Shown here piece after piece: positions 41,941 to 51,000 of a stretch of DNA of 64,000 nucleotides (positions within the stretch are counted from its first letter, which is position 1; each line of letters opens with the position of its first letter). The translations under genes and the position numbers were made by a program. Location: the NCBI RefSeq assembly GCF_023805295.1, contig NZ_JAMSHT010000001.1, positions 992,001 through 1,056,000 of the forward strand, read 5' to 3'. The notes beneath the pieces were generated by a model. It searched no databases and was not told the DNA's origin. It worked only from the letters and a program-made list of their open reading frames with translations. This DNA is from Sphingomicrobium sediminis (GTDB taxonomy: Bacteria > Pseudomonadota > Alphaproteobacteria > Sphingomonadales > Sphingomonadaceae).

Positions 41941-43473
41941 ATGGAACTTACACGCACATTTCGGATCGGCATCATGGCGTTGGCGATGCTGGCGCCGTCC
42001 ACGCTGCACGCGGCGCATCCCGATTTCGACGAGGGTGAGTTCGACTGGCTGCGCACGCAGCTGGAGCGAGACGGCATTCAGGACGTCCACGCCGTGCTGG
42101 TCGACTATAAGGGCGAGCGCGTTTTCGAGGAATATTACGAGGCGCCCGATGCCGACTGGGGCACCTCGCTCGGTACGGTCATGCAGACGCCGGATCGCCG
42201 CCACGACCTGCGTTCGGTATCGAAAAGCGTCGCCGCCATCGCGCTCGGCATCGCGCTCGGCGATGATTGGCGAACCGATCTCGAACGGCCGTTGATTTCC
42301 TTCTTCCCCGACCATGCCGACCGAGCCGGTGACGGCATCGAGGCCGTCACGCTGGCCGATGCGCTGACCATGCGCGCGGGACTGCAATGGAACGAGATGA
42401 CCGAGCCCTATCGCTTTCCCGACGGCACGCTCAACGAGAATAATGACGAGATCCGCCTTTACGGCACGGGCGATCCGCTCGGCCTCGTCCTGGCCCGCCC
42501 GGTCGTCAGCCCGCCGGGTGGACAATGGTACTATAATGGCGGCCTCACCCAGGCGATCGGCTATCTGGTCGAGGTGCAATCGGGACAATCCTTTCTCTCT
42601 CTCGTCGAGGAGCGCCTCTTCGATCCCATGGGCATCGAGGGCTATGACTGGCGCACGGACGAGGATTGGGCCGACGGGTCACCTCCCGCAATCGCATCGG
42701 GGCTGCGGCTGACACCCGACGATCTCGCCAAGTTCGGCAAACTCATCCTCCAACGCGGCACGTGGGAGGGCGAGCAATTGGTCGACCCGGAATGGATCGA
42801 CGAGATGATCGCCGCGCAAGCCCCTTCCATCCCCTGGTTCAATTTCGGCGAGATGACCTCGGGCTACGGTTTCCAATGGTATCGCGGGCGCCTGCGCGGA
42901 CAGGATGTCGCCTTCGGGGTCGGCAATGGCGATCAGCGATTAATGGTCTTTCCGGCGCTCGACATGGTCATCACGATCATGGCCGGCCGCTACAACAATT
43001 TCACCCAGGCCACCGGACAGCTTGTCGGCCTGGCCGTGCTCGATGCACTCGATGACAAGGTCGAGGCAGCAGCGTTGGAGCCCGAAATCTGGGCGCAGGT
43101 CGAAAAGCGCAATGCGACATGGGTCAGCATGGATTTCGAGGAGCACATGTCGGTCTACCATCCCGATTTCCAGCGCTGGGCCCTCAACTCGCCGCGCATC
43201 CTCGACCGCGAGACCTTCGCCGGCCTATGGGACGCCATCAAGGCCGACGAGGAAGCGCTGACGCTGGAGGTGCTGCCCGAGCGCCTGCAATGGCTCGTGC
43301 CGGGCCAAGCCGCGGTGGCGCATTATACGATCGACGAGACCTGGCTCGAGGATGGCAAGACCAAGCGCGGCAACCTGCGCTTTTCCGATATCTTCGTGCT
43401 TCACGAGGGCCAATGGCTCTACATGGGCGGCCACCGCGACGGCATGGCCCTGCCGCGGCCACCCCAGAACTGA
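41941..43473 (+). CDS. Serine hydrolase (class C beta-lactamase-like) with C-terminal NTF2-like domain
   Basis: A 510-aa exported protein. Signal peptide to about residue 24 (ending LHAA). The catalytic SxxK is SVSK at residues 92-95, the YxN motif is in QWYYNGG, and a beta-lactamase/PBP-like domain extends to about 390. The remaining 120 residues (WVSMDFEEHMSVYHPDFQRW..., LRFSDIFVLHEGQWLYMGGH) look like a SnoaL/NTF2-type domain. Substrate unknown, peptidase or esterase. Start 41941 has AGGGGGGC upstream. Confidence 0.85.
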   Translation: MELTRTFRIGIMALAMLAPSTLHAAHPDFDEGEFDWLRTQLERDGIQDVHAVLVDYKGERVFEEYYEAPDADWGTSLGTVMQTPDRRHDLRSVSKSVAAIALGIALGDDWRTDLERPLISFFPDHADRAGDGIEAVTLADALTMRAGLQWNEMTEPYRFPDGTLNENNDEIRLYGTGDPLGLVLARPVVSPPGGQWYYNGGLTQAIGYLVEVQSGQSFLSLVEERLFDPMGIEGYDWRTDEDWADGSPPAIASGLRLTPDDLAKFGKLILQRGTWEGEQLVDPEWIDEMIAAQAPSIPWFNFGEMTSGYGFQWYRGRLRGQDVAFGVGNGDQRLMVFPALDMVITIMAGRYNNFTQATGQLVGLAVLDALDDKVEAAALEPEIWAQVEKRNATWVSMDFEEHMSVYHPDFQRWALNSPRILDRETFAGLWDAIKADEEALTLEVLPERLQWLVPGQAAVAHYTIDETWLEDGKTKRGNLRFSDIFVLHEGQWLYMGGHRDGMALPRPPQN

Positions 43474-43521
43474 CTTGAACGCGCCCCGCCCCTCCGCTAG
43501 GCGCGAAGAACTGGCTCAAAG

Positions 43522-43600
<79 letters not shown>

Positions 43601-43658
43601 ATTGACTTAGCAAAGCCTCCTCAACACGATGCCCCCAACGCAACAAATGGGGGCACAC

Positions 43659-44060
43659 ATGAACAATTTGAAACTCTGGATTGCAGCACTGCTTGCCAGC
43701 ATGCCTGTCGCGGCCATGCTGGCGCACGGCACGACGGCTGCGGCACAATCCACACCAACACTTTCAAGCATAGAGGCCGCCGACTGCCGCGCCCTCGCGA
43801 ACATGATAGATGGCCAGGTCATCATCATGGAGCGTTGGCGTGTTGCGGTGCGCAACATGGCCGAAAGCGGGCATGAAACCGATCGCGGTCTACGCAACTT
43901 CAACAACATGCAGGCCTCGGCCAATCGAGCGATCGATGCTATCAACAACACGAACGGTGGCTACGAACGTCAATGCCTCGGCGTGCGGATCACCCGCAGC
44001 ACGTTCAACGCCGTATGCGGCAATGCGCAGGACAAATTCTGCGCAGGCTTTGACTTCTAG
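43659..44060 (+). CDS. Four-cysteine secreted protein, paralogue A
   Basis: A 133-aa exported protein. After a signal peptide (MNNLKLWIAALLASMPVAAM...TTAAAQS, about 29 residues) the mature part has AADCRALA, ERQC, AVCGNAQDKFCAGF: four cysteines. The same pattern is in the protein at 46412-46795 (ADCRELA, SQC, EMCQGAQDQFC), so the two are paralogues. No known domain; loosely like LprI-type lysozyme-inhibitor proteins. It lies directly after the tRNA and overlaps a DUF2855 remnant. Confidence 0.75.
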   Translation: MNNLKLWIAALLASMPVAAMLAHGTTAAAQSTPTLSSIEAADCRALANMIDGQVIIMERWRVAVRNMAESGHETDRGLRNFNNMQASANRAIDAINNTNGGYERQCLGVRITRSTFNAVCGNAQDKFCAGFDF

Positions 44061-44216
44061 GCGCCCCATTCAATCACCAGTCCCATGTCCGGCAGCAAGG
44101 CATCCTCGACGAAGACGGGATAGGCCTCCGCCAGCGCGCTGAGGTCGCGACGTTCATCCACTTTCAAACCAGCCGAAGGTCGCCTTTGCGACATCAGCGA
44201 TGCAGGCCTGCGAGCG
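44057..44216 (-). pseudogene. DUF2855 3' remnant, frameshifted
   Basis: On the minus strand the end of the frame reads KVDERRDLSALAEAYPVFVED...DMGLVIEW, matching the C-terminus of the intact DUF2855 protein at 46820-47893 (IDERKGLGALAEAYPAFVEG...DKGLVITL). Upstream codons RSQACIADVAKATFGW match RRAQDYVAAAANATFGW, but one extra base after ATFGW shifts the frame. The rest of the gene is gone. Confidence 0.75.
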
Positions 44217-44471
44217 GTGATCCCGCTCCCCCACGCTTGGACGGCCGGTATCCGACGAAGCACTCAACCCGGAGCCGTTGCCAATACGGCTCCGTTAGAA
44301 GCTGAAGCACCTTTTGCCTCCCAATCTCGCTTGAATCCAATTCCGCCCTTTCTTCCGTACGGAGAATGTACGTAATATGATGGCGGACGCTATCCGACAA
44401 AGTACGACATTAGAAGGTCGGTTTTCTGGGGATAAGTTGTACCAACGCGTTCCGGAATGTCTGACTTCCCC
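44217..44471. other. Non-coding stretch inside the tRNA-flanked segment
   Basis: About 255 bp between the DUF2855 remnant and the second tRNA repeat. I see no recognisable gene; short minus-strand reading frames (e.g. 44194-44400) have no supporting motif. It may be decayed element DNA that once held an integrase. Confidence 0.5.
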
Positions 44472-44521
44472 GCCCTCCGAAGGCAGAGGCCAGAGGTTCG
44501 AATCCTCTCGGGTGCGCCAGC
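44472..44521 (+). repeat. Direct repeat, attR-like (tRNA-Arg fragment)
   Basis: Exact copy of 43551-43600: anticodon loop through CCA of tRNA-Arg without the 5' half, so it cannot form a tRNA. It marks the right end of the inserted segment. It is followed by AT-rich DNA up to 44648. Confidence 0.85.
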
Positions 44522-44607
44522 TAAAATACAGCCGCGCAATCTCTTCTCTTTGGCAGTCTTCGCTGTCCAAAAACAGCCTTCCTATACCCGTTGCTATTAA
44601 CTTATGT

Positions 44608-44613
44608 TATAAT
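44608..44613 (+). promoter_or_regulatory. Consensus -10 (TATAAT) of the accessory operon
   Basis: A perfect TATAAT in the AT-rich DNA after the tRNA fragment, 35 bp before the ATG at 44649. No clear -35 is visible 16-18 bp upstream (ATACCC/TACCCG), so the promoter may need an activator or an extended element. Confidence 0.45.
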
Positions 44614-44648
44614 AATAATTGCCGAATCGAAATTTATGGGGGTTTTCG

Positions 44649-44978
44649 ATGCCTGGTAGCGATGCGACCTTGCGCAAGGTCGAACTCAAAATGTCTGCGA
44701 GCGGTGCCAATCAAGCCGTCGTGAAAATCGACGGCTGGATGCGTGTGATGGCGAACGGCGACACGTATCAATTCGACGTCGAAGAAGGCTATTGCTTCGA
44801 CTTGGAACTGGTCTGTCTGGGTAACGCAGGGGCCAAGGCAACATTGAAATACAAGGCGCTCAAGACCAAGCTCAAAACCAAGAGCTGTTCGACAGGCAAG
44901 GCTGACAGCAGCCTCTCCGTTTCCGTCAAGAACAATGAAAGCGTCGCCTACGGGCTGGTGGCGATCAAGGTGGCATGA
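44649..44978 (+). CDS. Unknown small beta-rich protein
   Basis: A 109-aa protein I do not recognise. No signal peptide. It contains alternating hydrophobic stretches (AVVKIDGWMRVMANGDTYQF, CFDLELVCLGN, KATLKYKALKTKLKTKSCST, SLSVSVKNNESVAYGLVAIKV) consistent with a small beta-sandwich, and three cysteines. GGGGG about 7 nt before the ATG is a good ribosome site. Its stop overlaps the start of the next gene (ATGA), so the two are translated together. Composition is less GC-rich than neighbours. Confidence 0.7.
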   Translation: MPGSDATLRKVELKMSASGANQAVVKIDGWMRVMANGDTYQFDVEEGYCFDLELVCLGNAGAKATLKYKALKTKLKTKSCSTGKADSSLSVSVKNNESVAYGLVAIKVA

Positions 44979-46354
44979 TGATGCGCAGCCTGACCCTTTC
45001 ATCGATCGCGCTCGCCTCCCTGACACTCGCCCTTCCCGCGGCGGCCCAGCAAGCTGCGGATCCTGACGAGATCGCCAAACTTCGCGCGGATGTCGACGCA
45101 GCGCAGCGCGACCTTGAACGGCTGCAGGCACGCTTGGATGCGCTTGAAGGCGGTTTGGCAACGACAGAACCGGCACAATTGGCGCACAATGTCGAGCGGA
45201 ACCTCCCGGATCAATCCGATCCCGAAGCGACTGAGTTTGCCGCGGCAGCGAAAGATCGGGCCGAGGCCATAGTCGAAAATGGCGTGAGTGGCTTAGTGAC
45301 CGGTACCGGCGGCTTGTCCGAACAATTACCGACCAAGGACATAGATATCGCCTTTCAGGGCAGTTCGAGCGGCGGTCGCGTGTCGCTGGCGTTATCCAAC
45401 AACGAATTGGACGCACGCTCGTCGGACGGGCTCCCATGCATCGCTTCCGATGAAGGCCTTAGGATCGGCTCCGACAATCCATGCAAGGGACGGGGCACGC
45501 CCTACACCATTCGCACCACGAAGCTCATCGTTTCGGCACCGGCCAACAAGTCGGGCGACACAAGCTTTGCCACGCTCGACAGTTTGGCCAGCGGGGTGAA
45601 GGCTGAGCTCAATTTTGCGAGTTTCGATGGCGAAACCCCGTCGGCCAGCGAGATTCGCGCATCGACCATTTATCGCCTTGCCGTAGCGGAATGTCTGGCC
45701 AAGGCGATCGCCGGCGTCGATTGCTATAAAATTGACGATGCATTTCTGGCGACGCTCGCGCCGGCCACTCGGGATGCCTGGAACGATTATATCTTCGAGG
45801 AAACGCTGGCTGGCGCCCGCGGCATCTCCGTGGGCGCATCCCTCGGCTATAACGAATATAGCTATTTCGACACACCGACGCTGATGAAGGATAAGGATCG
45901 TGAGGTAGGCTTTGGTGTGTCTGCGGGACTGCTTCTCTTCCCGAGGCGCGGCAGTTCGCTGCTGCTTGAAGGCGAGTATCAATATGGCTTCAAAGAAGCC
46001 AAAAGTCAGATCACTTGTCCCACTGACATCGAGGACGATGCCGACTTTTTCACCTGTATCGAAGGGCCGCTAGCCGCGCCGACGCGCACTGACAAATTCA
46101 TTATGTCGGCCGCCTATCGACAACAAATCGAGATTGCTGGCGGTACCATTATCAAGGATCTCGCCATCGCCCCGACCCTTCAGTTCGATGTTCTCAATGA
46201 TGACTTGTCGATCGACGTGCCGGTATACCTGGTGCGTAGCAAGAAAGACGGTCTTGTTGCTGGCATTCGGCTCGGCTGGGAGGATGAAGACGATGAAAGC
46301 GACTTCAAGATCGGCATCTTCTACGGGCAGGCCTTTGACTTGTTTGGAAACTAG
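44975..46354 (+). CDS. Putative outer-membrane protein with N-terminal coiled coil
   Basis: A 459-aa exported protein. Signal peptide ends PAAA about residue 24; residues 30-60 form a coiled coil (IAKLRADVDAAQRDLERLQARLDALE split over the helix). The C-terminal half has amphipathic strands with aromatic ends (GISVGASLGYNEYSYF, VGFGVSAGLLLFP, SLLLEGEYQYGF, GLVAGIRLGW, FKIGIFYGQAFDL) like an outer-membrane beta barrel, but the last residue is Asn, not Phe. Four or more cysteines lie in the periplasmic part. No family recognised. Confidence 0.68.
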   Translation: MMMRSLTLSSIALASLTLALPAAAQQAADPDEIAKLRADVDAAQRDLERLQARLDALEGGLATTEPAQLAHNVERNLPDQSDPEATEFAAAAKDRAEAIVENGVSGLVTGTGGLSEQLPTKDIDIAFQGSSSGGRVSLALSNNELDARSSDGLPCIASDEGLRIGSDNPCKGRGTPYTIRTTKLIVSAPANKSGDTSFATLDSLASGVKAELNFASFDGETPSASEIRASTIYRLAVAECLAKAIAGVDCYKIDDAFLATLAPATRDAWNDYIFEETLAGARGISVGASLGYNEYSYFDTPTLMKDKDREVGFGVSAGLLLFPRRGSSLLLEGEYQYGFKEAKSQITCPTDIEDDADFFTCIEGPLAAPTRTDKFIMSAAYRQQIEIAGGTIIKDLAIAPTLQFDVLNDDLSIDVPVYLVRSKKDGLVAGIRLGWEDEDDESDFKIGIFYGQAFDLFGN

Positions 46355-46411
46355 GCCAAATTGTCTCTGACGCCGATTTCGCGTCGTAAGTTTGAGTATT
46401 TAGGGGGCAAA

Positions 46412-46795
46412 ATGAACCGTATTCACGTAGTCACGACCGCAATTCTTGCGGCGCTACCGGTTACTTCAATGATTGGGACCGTCGGCGCCTCGCAGCAAAG
46501 CACCAATTTGTCGGCCCGCGAAGTGGCGGATTGTCGGGAGCTGGCGGGCCGTGAACTCGTGCTTTCACACTGGAAGAATGAAGTCACGTCAATGCAAAGC
46601 CGTCCGGCCCAATCGGATCAAGGCGTGGCAGACTTCATTCGCTTGCGCGACGCATATAACGGGTCGGCCAACGCATATACCAGCTTCCGCAATCGCTACA
46701 TCAGCCAGTGTGGCAGCAAGTCGATGTCGCGACAGCTTTGGACGGAGATGTGCCAGGGAGCGCAGGACCAATTCTGTACCTCCTTCAATCCGTAA
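46412..46795 (+). CDS. Four-cysteine secreted protein, paralogue B
   Basis: A 127-aa exported protein with a signal peptide (MNRIHVVTTAILAALPVTSM...) and the cysteine pattern VADCRELA, ISQCGS, EMCQGAQDQFCTSF shared with the protein at 43659-44060. AGGGGG lies 4 nt before the ATG. It faces the intact DUF2855 gene, as paralogue A faces its remnant. Function unknown. Confidence 0.75.
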   Translation: MNRIHVVTTAILAALPVTSMIGTVGASQQSTNLSAREVADCRELAGRELVLSHWKNEVTSMQSRPAQSDQGVADFIRLRDAYNGSANAYTSFRNRYISQCGSKSMSRQLWTEMCQGAQDQFCTSFNP

Positions 46796-46819
46796 GCGCG
46801 ATCCCGCCTTTCATCGCTC

Positions 46820-47893
46820 CTAAAGCGTGATCACCAGCCCCTTGTCGGGCGGCCAGGATCCCTCGACGAACGCCGGATAGGCCTCGGCCAGCGCACCGAG
46901 GCCTTTTCGCTCATCAATCTCCATCCAGCCGAAGGTCGCGTTTGCAGCGGCAGCGACATAGTCCTGCGCTCGGCGGTCGAATTCGGCGGGGCCCCATTCC
47001 TTGATGCGTTCGAGGATATAGCTCGGCGCGAAGAAGAAGTTCTCCTCGCCCGATGACTTGTCACCGCCCTCGTCCGAGCCCGTCCCTTCGGCCCAATGCG
47101 TCATGCCGACATTGATGCGGTGGACGAGCTGGTCGCCAAGTCGCGCATTGAGTGACGACACCAAGGAGCGGTTGCCTGCCATGTCGACGAGCACGGACGG
47201 CTTGTCCGCCAACGCATCCAGATCGTCATAAGTGACAACCTGGTCATAGAGCCCGGTGGCCTCGACAAAGCCGACATTACCCGCCGACGTCAGTCCGACG
47301 ACAGCCGGCCCGCCGTCGTCGCGATGAAGGCCGAAGGCGAGCCCGAGGCTGGTCTTGGATGAGGCGCTGGCGATCAGCACTTGCGTGGCATCGTGAAAAT
47401 TCTCGCGGTGCAGCGCGTCGTGCAGGCAGAAGCTCGTCATGTGTAGCGGCGCCAGCAGGACGCGGACATTTTCCGCCGTCGGGTCCGACGGACCGATGCG
47501 CTGGTAGCGATTGTAGAGCGGCGGCAGCACCTGCCGGTGCGGCATCATGTCGACAAAGCCGGTCGCCCGCACCTCGCCCGGCTGCATCACCAGCTCGTCA
47601 GCGGGCGGGAAATAGCCATAGACCCGTTCGCCGGTGGGGAAGTCGGAGTGACGGCTCTCGACGATTTCGGCGACCGACCAGACGGGGATGACGCCCCATC
47701 CTTCCTCGCTCGCCGGGAAGAAATGCCAATAGCCGATGAGATCGCCGACCGCGCCATAGGTCATGTTGTTGGCGGTGAAGGAGAAACGCTCGATCCGGGC
47801 ACGCACCTGCCCGTCTTCGAGGGCAGCAGCGTCGCGCTCGACCAGTCTGCCTTGTGACAGGTCCTTCCGGTTCACTTCGAACAGCTGGCCCAT
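46820..47893 (-). CDS. DUF2855 family protein
   Basis: A 357-aa DUF2855 protein, thought to be related to medium-chain (quinone-oxidoreductase) dehydrogenases. Seen: ARIERFSFTANNMTYGAVGDLIGYWHFFP near the start (split), LIASASSKTSLGLAFGLH (a nucleotide-binding-like stretch), GLTSAGNVGFVEATGLYDQV and the C-terminal AEAYPAFVEGSWPPDKGLV. Substrate unknown. A decayed second copy lies at 44057-44216. Confidence 0.9.
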   Translation of the reverse strand: MGQLFEVNRKDLSQGRLVERDAAALEDGQVRARIERFSFTANNMTYGAVGDLIGYWHFFPASEEGWGVIPVWSVAEIVESRHSDFPTGERVYGYFPPADELVMQPGEVRATGFVDMMPHRQVLPPLYNRYQRIGPSDPTAENVRVLLAPLHMTSFCLHDALHRENFHDATQVLIASASSKTSLGLAFGLHRDDGGPAVVGLTSAGNVGFVEATGLYDQVVTYDDLDALADKPSVLVDMAGNRSLVSSLNARLGDQLVHRINVGMTHWAEGTGSDEGGDKSSGEENFFFAPSYILERIKEWGPAEFDRRAQDYVAAAANATFGWMEIDERKGLGALAEAYPAFVEGSWPPDKGLVITL

Positions 47894-47943
47894 GCTTTTC
47901 TCTCCCGATGACTAGTTGCGGCGACGCTGCCAGCTATCGCACC

Positions 47944-47982
47944 AAAGAAAAAGCCCCCGCCCGGACGAACCGGACGGGGGCC
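47944..47982 (-). terminator. Intrinsic terminator of the TonB-dependent receptor gene
   Basis: Stem arms at 47953-47964 and 47970-47981 (GCCCCCGCCCGG / CCGGACGGGGGC, one mismatch) around a 5-nt loop. Read on the minus strand it ends in U residues (47952-47944). The plus strand also has a TTTTT (47983-47987), so it may act in both directions. Confidence 0.8.
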
Positions 47983-48008
47983 TTTTTCTTGGCCGGAGCC
48001 GTCAGAGC

Positions 48009-51000
48009 CTAGAACTCGTAACGGGCACCGATCTTCAGACGCCAGGTCGACGAGGTGACGCGCACATCCGGCTCTTCGTCACGGAAGCTGTTGAAGCGTT
48101 CGATGACATAGAGGCCGTCGTCGTCGACACCACCTTCGATCATGCCGCGGCCGGTGCCGTAGGTACGAAGCTCGTTCCAGTTGCCGTCGATGAAGTTCAG
48201 GAAGTTATCCATCGTGACATAGAGCTCAATACGGTCGTCGACACCGAACAGGCGACCCGGACCCGGGACTTCCTGGGCCAGACGCAGGTCCATGTCGAAG
48301 AACCACGGGTTGCGGCAGGTGTTGGCCGCAATCGAGGTGCCCGGCGTGTACTCGCAGTTGGTGTCGTCCAGGAAGTTCAGGAAGTCGCTGACCGCGTCGT
48401 CGTCCGAGAAGGGCGACAGGTTCGGGTCGTCGATCCCCGTCGGGATGTACGCCAGTGCGTTGAAGTCGCCCGACGAGCTGTCCTGGAAACCGAAGTCGCG
48501 GTCGGCGCCTTCACCATAGACGAGGCTGTACGGACGGCCCGAGGTGGCACGGAAGAAGATGCCCAGCGACGTATCGAAATCGTCGATGAACTCTTCACGA
48601 AGGCCGAGGCTGACCGAGAAGTTGTGCTCCGACACGTAGGTCGAAGTACGCGTTTCCGGATAGCGACGGTCGAACGCGGCCGTACGGTCGTAGCCCGAGG
48701 TTGCGGTCGAGTTGTCGTTGGTACGACGCTCGTTTGCATCCGTGTAGGCGTAACCGAAGTTGAAGTAGCCGCCACCACCGTTGGTGAGGAGACCACCCTG
48801 CCAGCCCTTGCGCAGGATGAAGCTCAGCGCGTGGCTGGTGTAGCCATCCGAGTTGGTCAGCTGGATTTCATCGTCACGACCGGTGCCGAAGCAGACCGGC
48901 GAGAGATTGCTCCACTGATACTGACCGTCGCTGTCCTTGGCGATCGTGGCATCACAGCCGTCACGCGTCGGATCGATCGGCGTGTAGATCGGGCGACCGT
49001 CGACGGCGAAACCACCGGTCGAGGCCAGACGATCGAGGTCAGGCGCCATGATCAGGTCGACGAAGTTGTACGGGTTCTCGTAACGCGACAGGATGTAGTC
49101 GACGTTGAGCTGCCAGTCGTCAAACAGACCGCCATTACCGTCACCGAAGCGCGTACCGAAGCCGAGGTTGGCACGAACGACCGTCGGGATCTTGAGATCC
49201 TGGTCGATCGACTGGGTGTCACCCAGGCCACGAGCAGCCGATTCCGAAGCATCGTCGGCAACGCAGTCGATGAAGCCCGTGAACTGACCGTCCACGACGA
49301 CGTCAATCTGACCGTCCTGCATCGCTTCGCCCGAGCAATCCGCGAAACGCGAGTTGCCGCCGGCGAGGAAGCCGTTGTTCGAGAAGGCGTTCGACAGCCA
49401 CACTGCCGGATCGCCGCCCGAGAAGACGCCGACGCCGCCGGTAAGCTGGCTGTTGTAGAAGAAGCCGTCATTCTGAAGCTCGTAGGTGAAGGCTGCGCGG
49501 GGCAGGATCACCGGATCGAGATTGTCGAAGGACGGATTGTTCGCGAAGCCATAACGCTCGACGAAGTTCGAGTTCAGCGGCGGGGCGCTGCCTTCGTAGA
49601 ATTCGGCACGAACACCGAGCAGCACGTTGAGCTGGTCATTCACGGCCCAATCGTCCTGAATGTAGGCCGACCAGATCGTGCGGTTCCAGGCCGCCGCTGC
49701 GTCATTCGGATCGCCCGACGGGGTGCGGTTGATGTCCGCAGCCCAGCCATCGCCGAGAACGAGATCTTCACCATCGGGGAAGAAGCCGCGGCCCGTAGCG
49801 AGCTTGCCTTCACGCAGGTCGTCGAAGTTTTCGAAATACAGCGTGCCGGTGGCGTTGATGATGAACAGGTTGAAGACGTCGAGATAGTTATACTCGCCGC
49901 CGACCGTGATGTAGTGGTCGCCAGCTTCATAGTTGGCGATCGCCTTGATCTGGTCGACCGTCGTGTCGAGCTGGTTGGCCGAGCGGAAAATGCCCGGGCC
50001 CGAGACGAGCGTACCGGCTTCGCAGCCCGGTTCACCGATGACGTCTTCGAGATCCTGGCCCATCGGGACGGTACAACCGTCTTCGAGGACACCGACGACG
50101 AGACGGGTCAGCGGGTTGTCGCCCTGGGCTTCACCGCCGCCGACCGGACCCTGCACGTCGCTGACTTCAGCGCGGCTGTAACGGATTTCGGTCGAGAGAC
50201 GATCGGTCCACTGCGAGAAGAGACGGCCCGAATAGTAATCCGAGACAGTGCCTTCGAGTTCGAAGCTGTTGAGGCCGCCGTAGCTGCTACCACCGAAGTC
50301 GGGTTCGACATTTTCTTCTTCGAGGCGCTGGTAGGTCGCTTCGAGACGATGATTGTCGGTGATGTAGGCGTCGAGACGACCGAAATAGCGCTGGTTGGCT
50401 TCGGGCGCCGAACGCGGGATCGGGCCGATGTCGTAGCCGTAGACCGAGCTCAGGATCGAGGCGAACTCGTTGAACTGCGCTTCGTTGACGAAGTCTTCCT
50501 CGTTCGGGAAGCCCATGCCGGCGGGACCGTCTTCGATGACGCTCGAGCTGTCGAGCTCTTCGTAACCGGCGAAGAAAAAGAGGCGATCGGGGATGATCGG
50601 ACCGCCGAGGGTGGCGCCAAAGCGCTTCTCGTCGAATTCGGCCGGCTCGAAGGTTTCGCCGCCGGCAGTGTCACCGCGCATGTTCTGGTCGCGATATTCG
50701 AAGAAGGCCGAACCGTGGAAACGGTTGGTACCCGACTTGGTCACGACGTTGATGGCGCAGCCCGTAAAGGCACCATATTCGACGTCGAACGGTGCGAATT
50801 CGATGGCCGTTTCTTCGACGGCGTCGAAGGGAAGCGGCAGCGAGTTACGCGACGCGAACGGCGTGCCATTGAGGCCGAAAAGGTCGGCCTGGGCGATACC
50901 GTCGACGGTGAAGACGTTGGTACGGTCGTTACCGCCAAGGCAGCTGATGCGGTCGACTTCGTCGCCCGAGCGCTCGATGTTGACGCGCGGGTCGATACGG

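Noticed and set aside
44194..44400. Minus-strand frame with EERAELDSSEIGRQKVLQLL as a possible integrase remnant
   Set aside because: No catalytic motif of an integrase or other recombinase is present; treated as uncharacterised decayed DNA.
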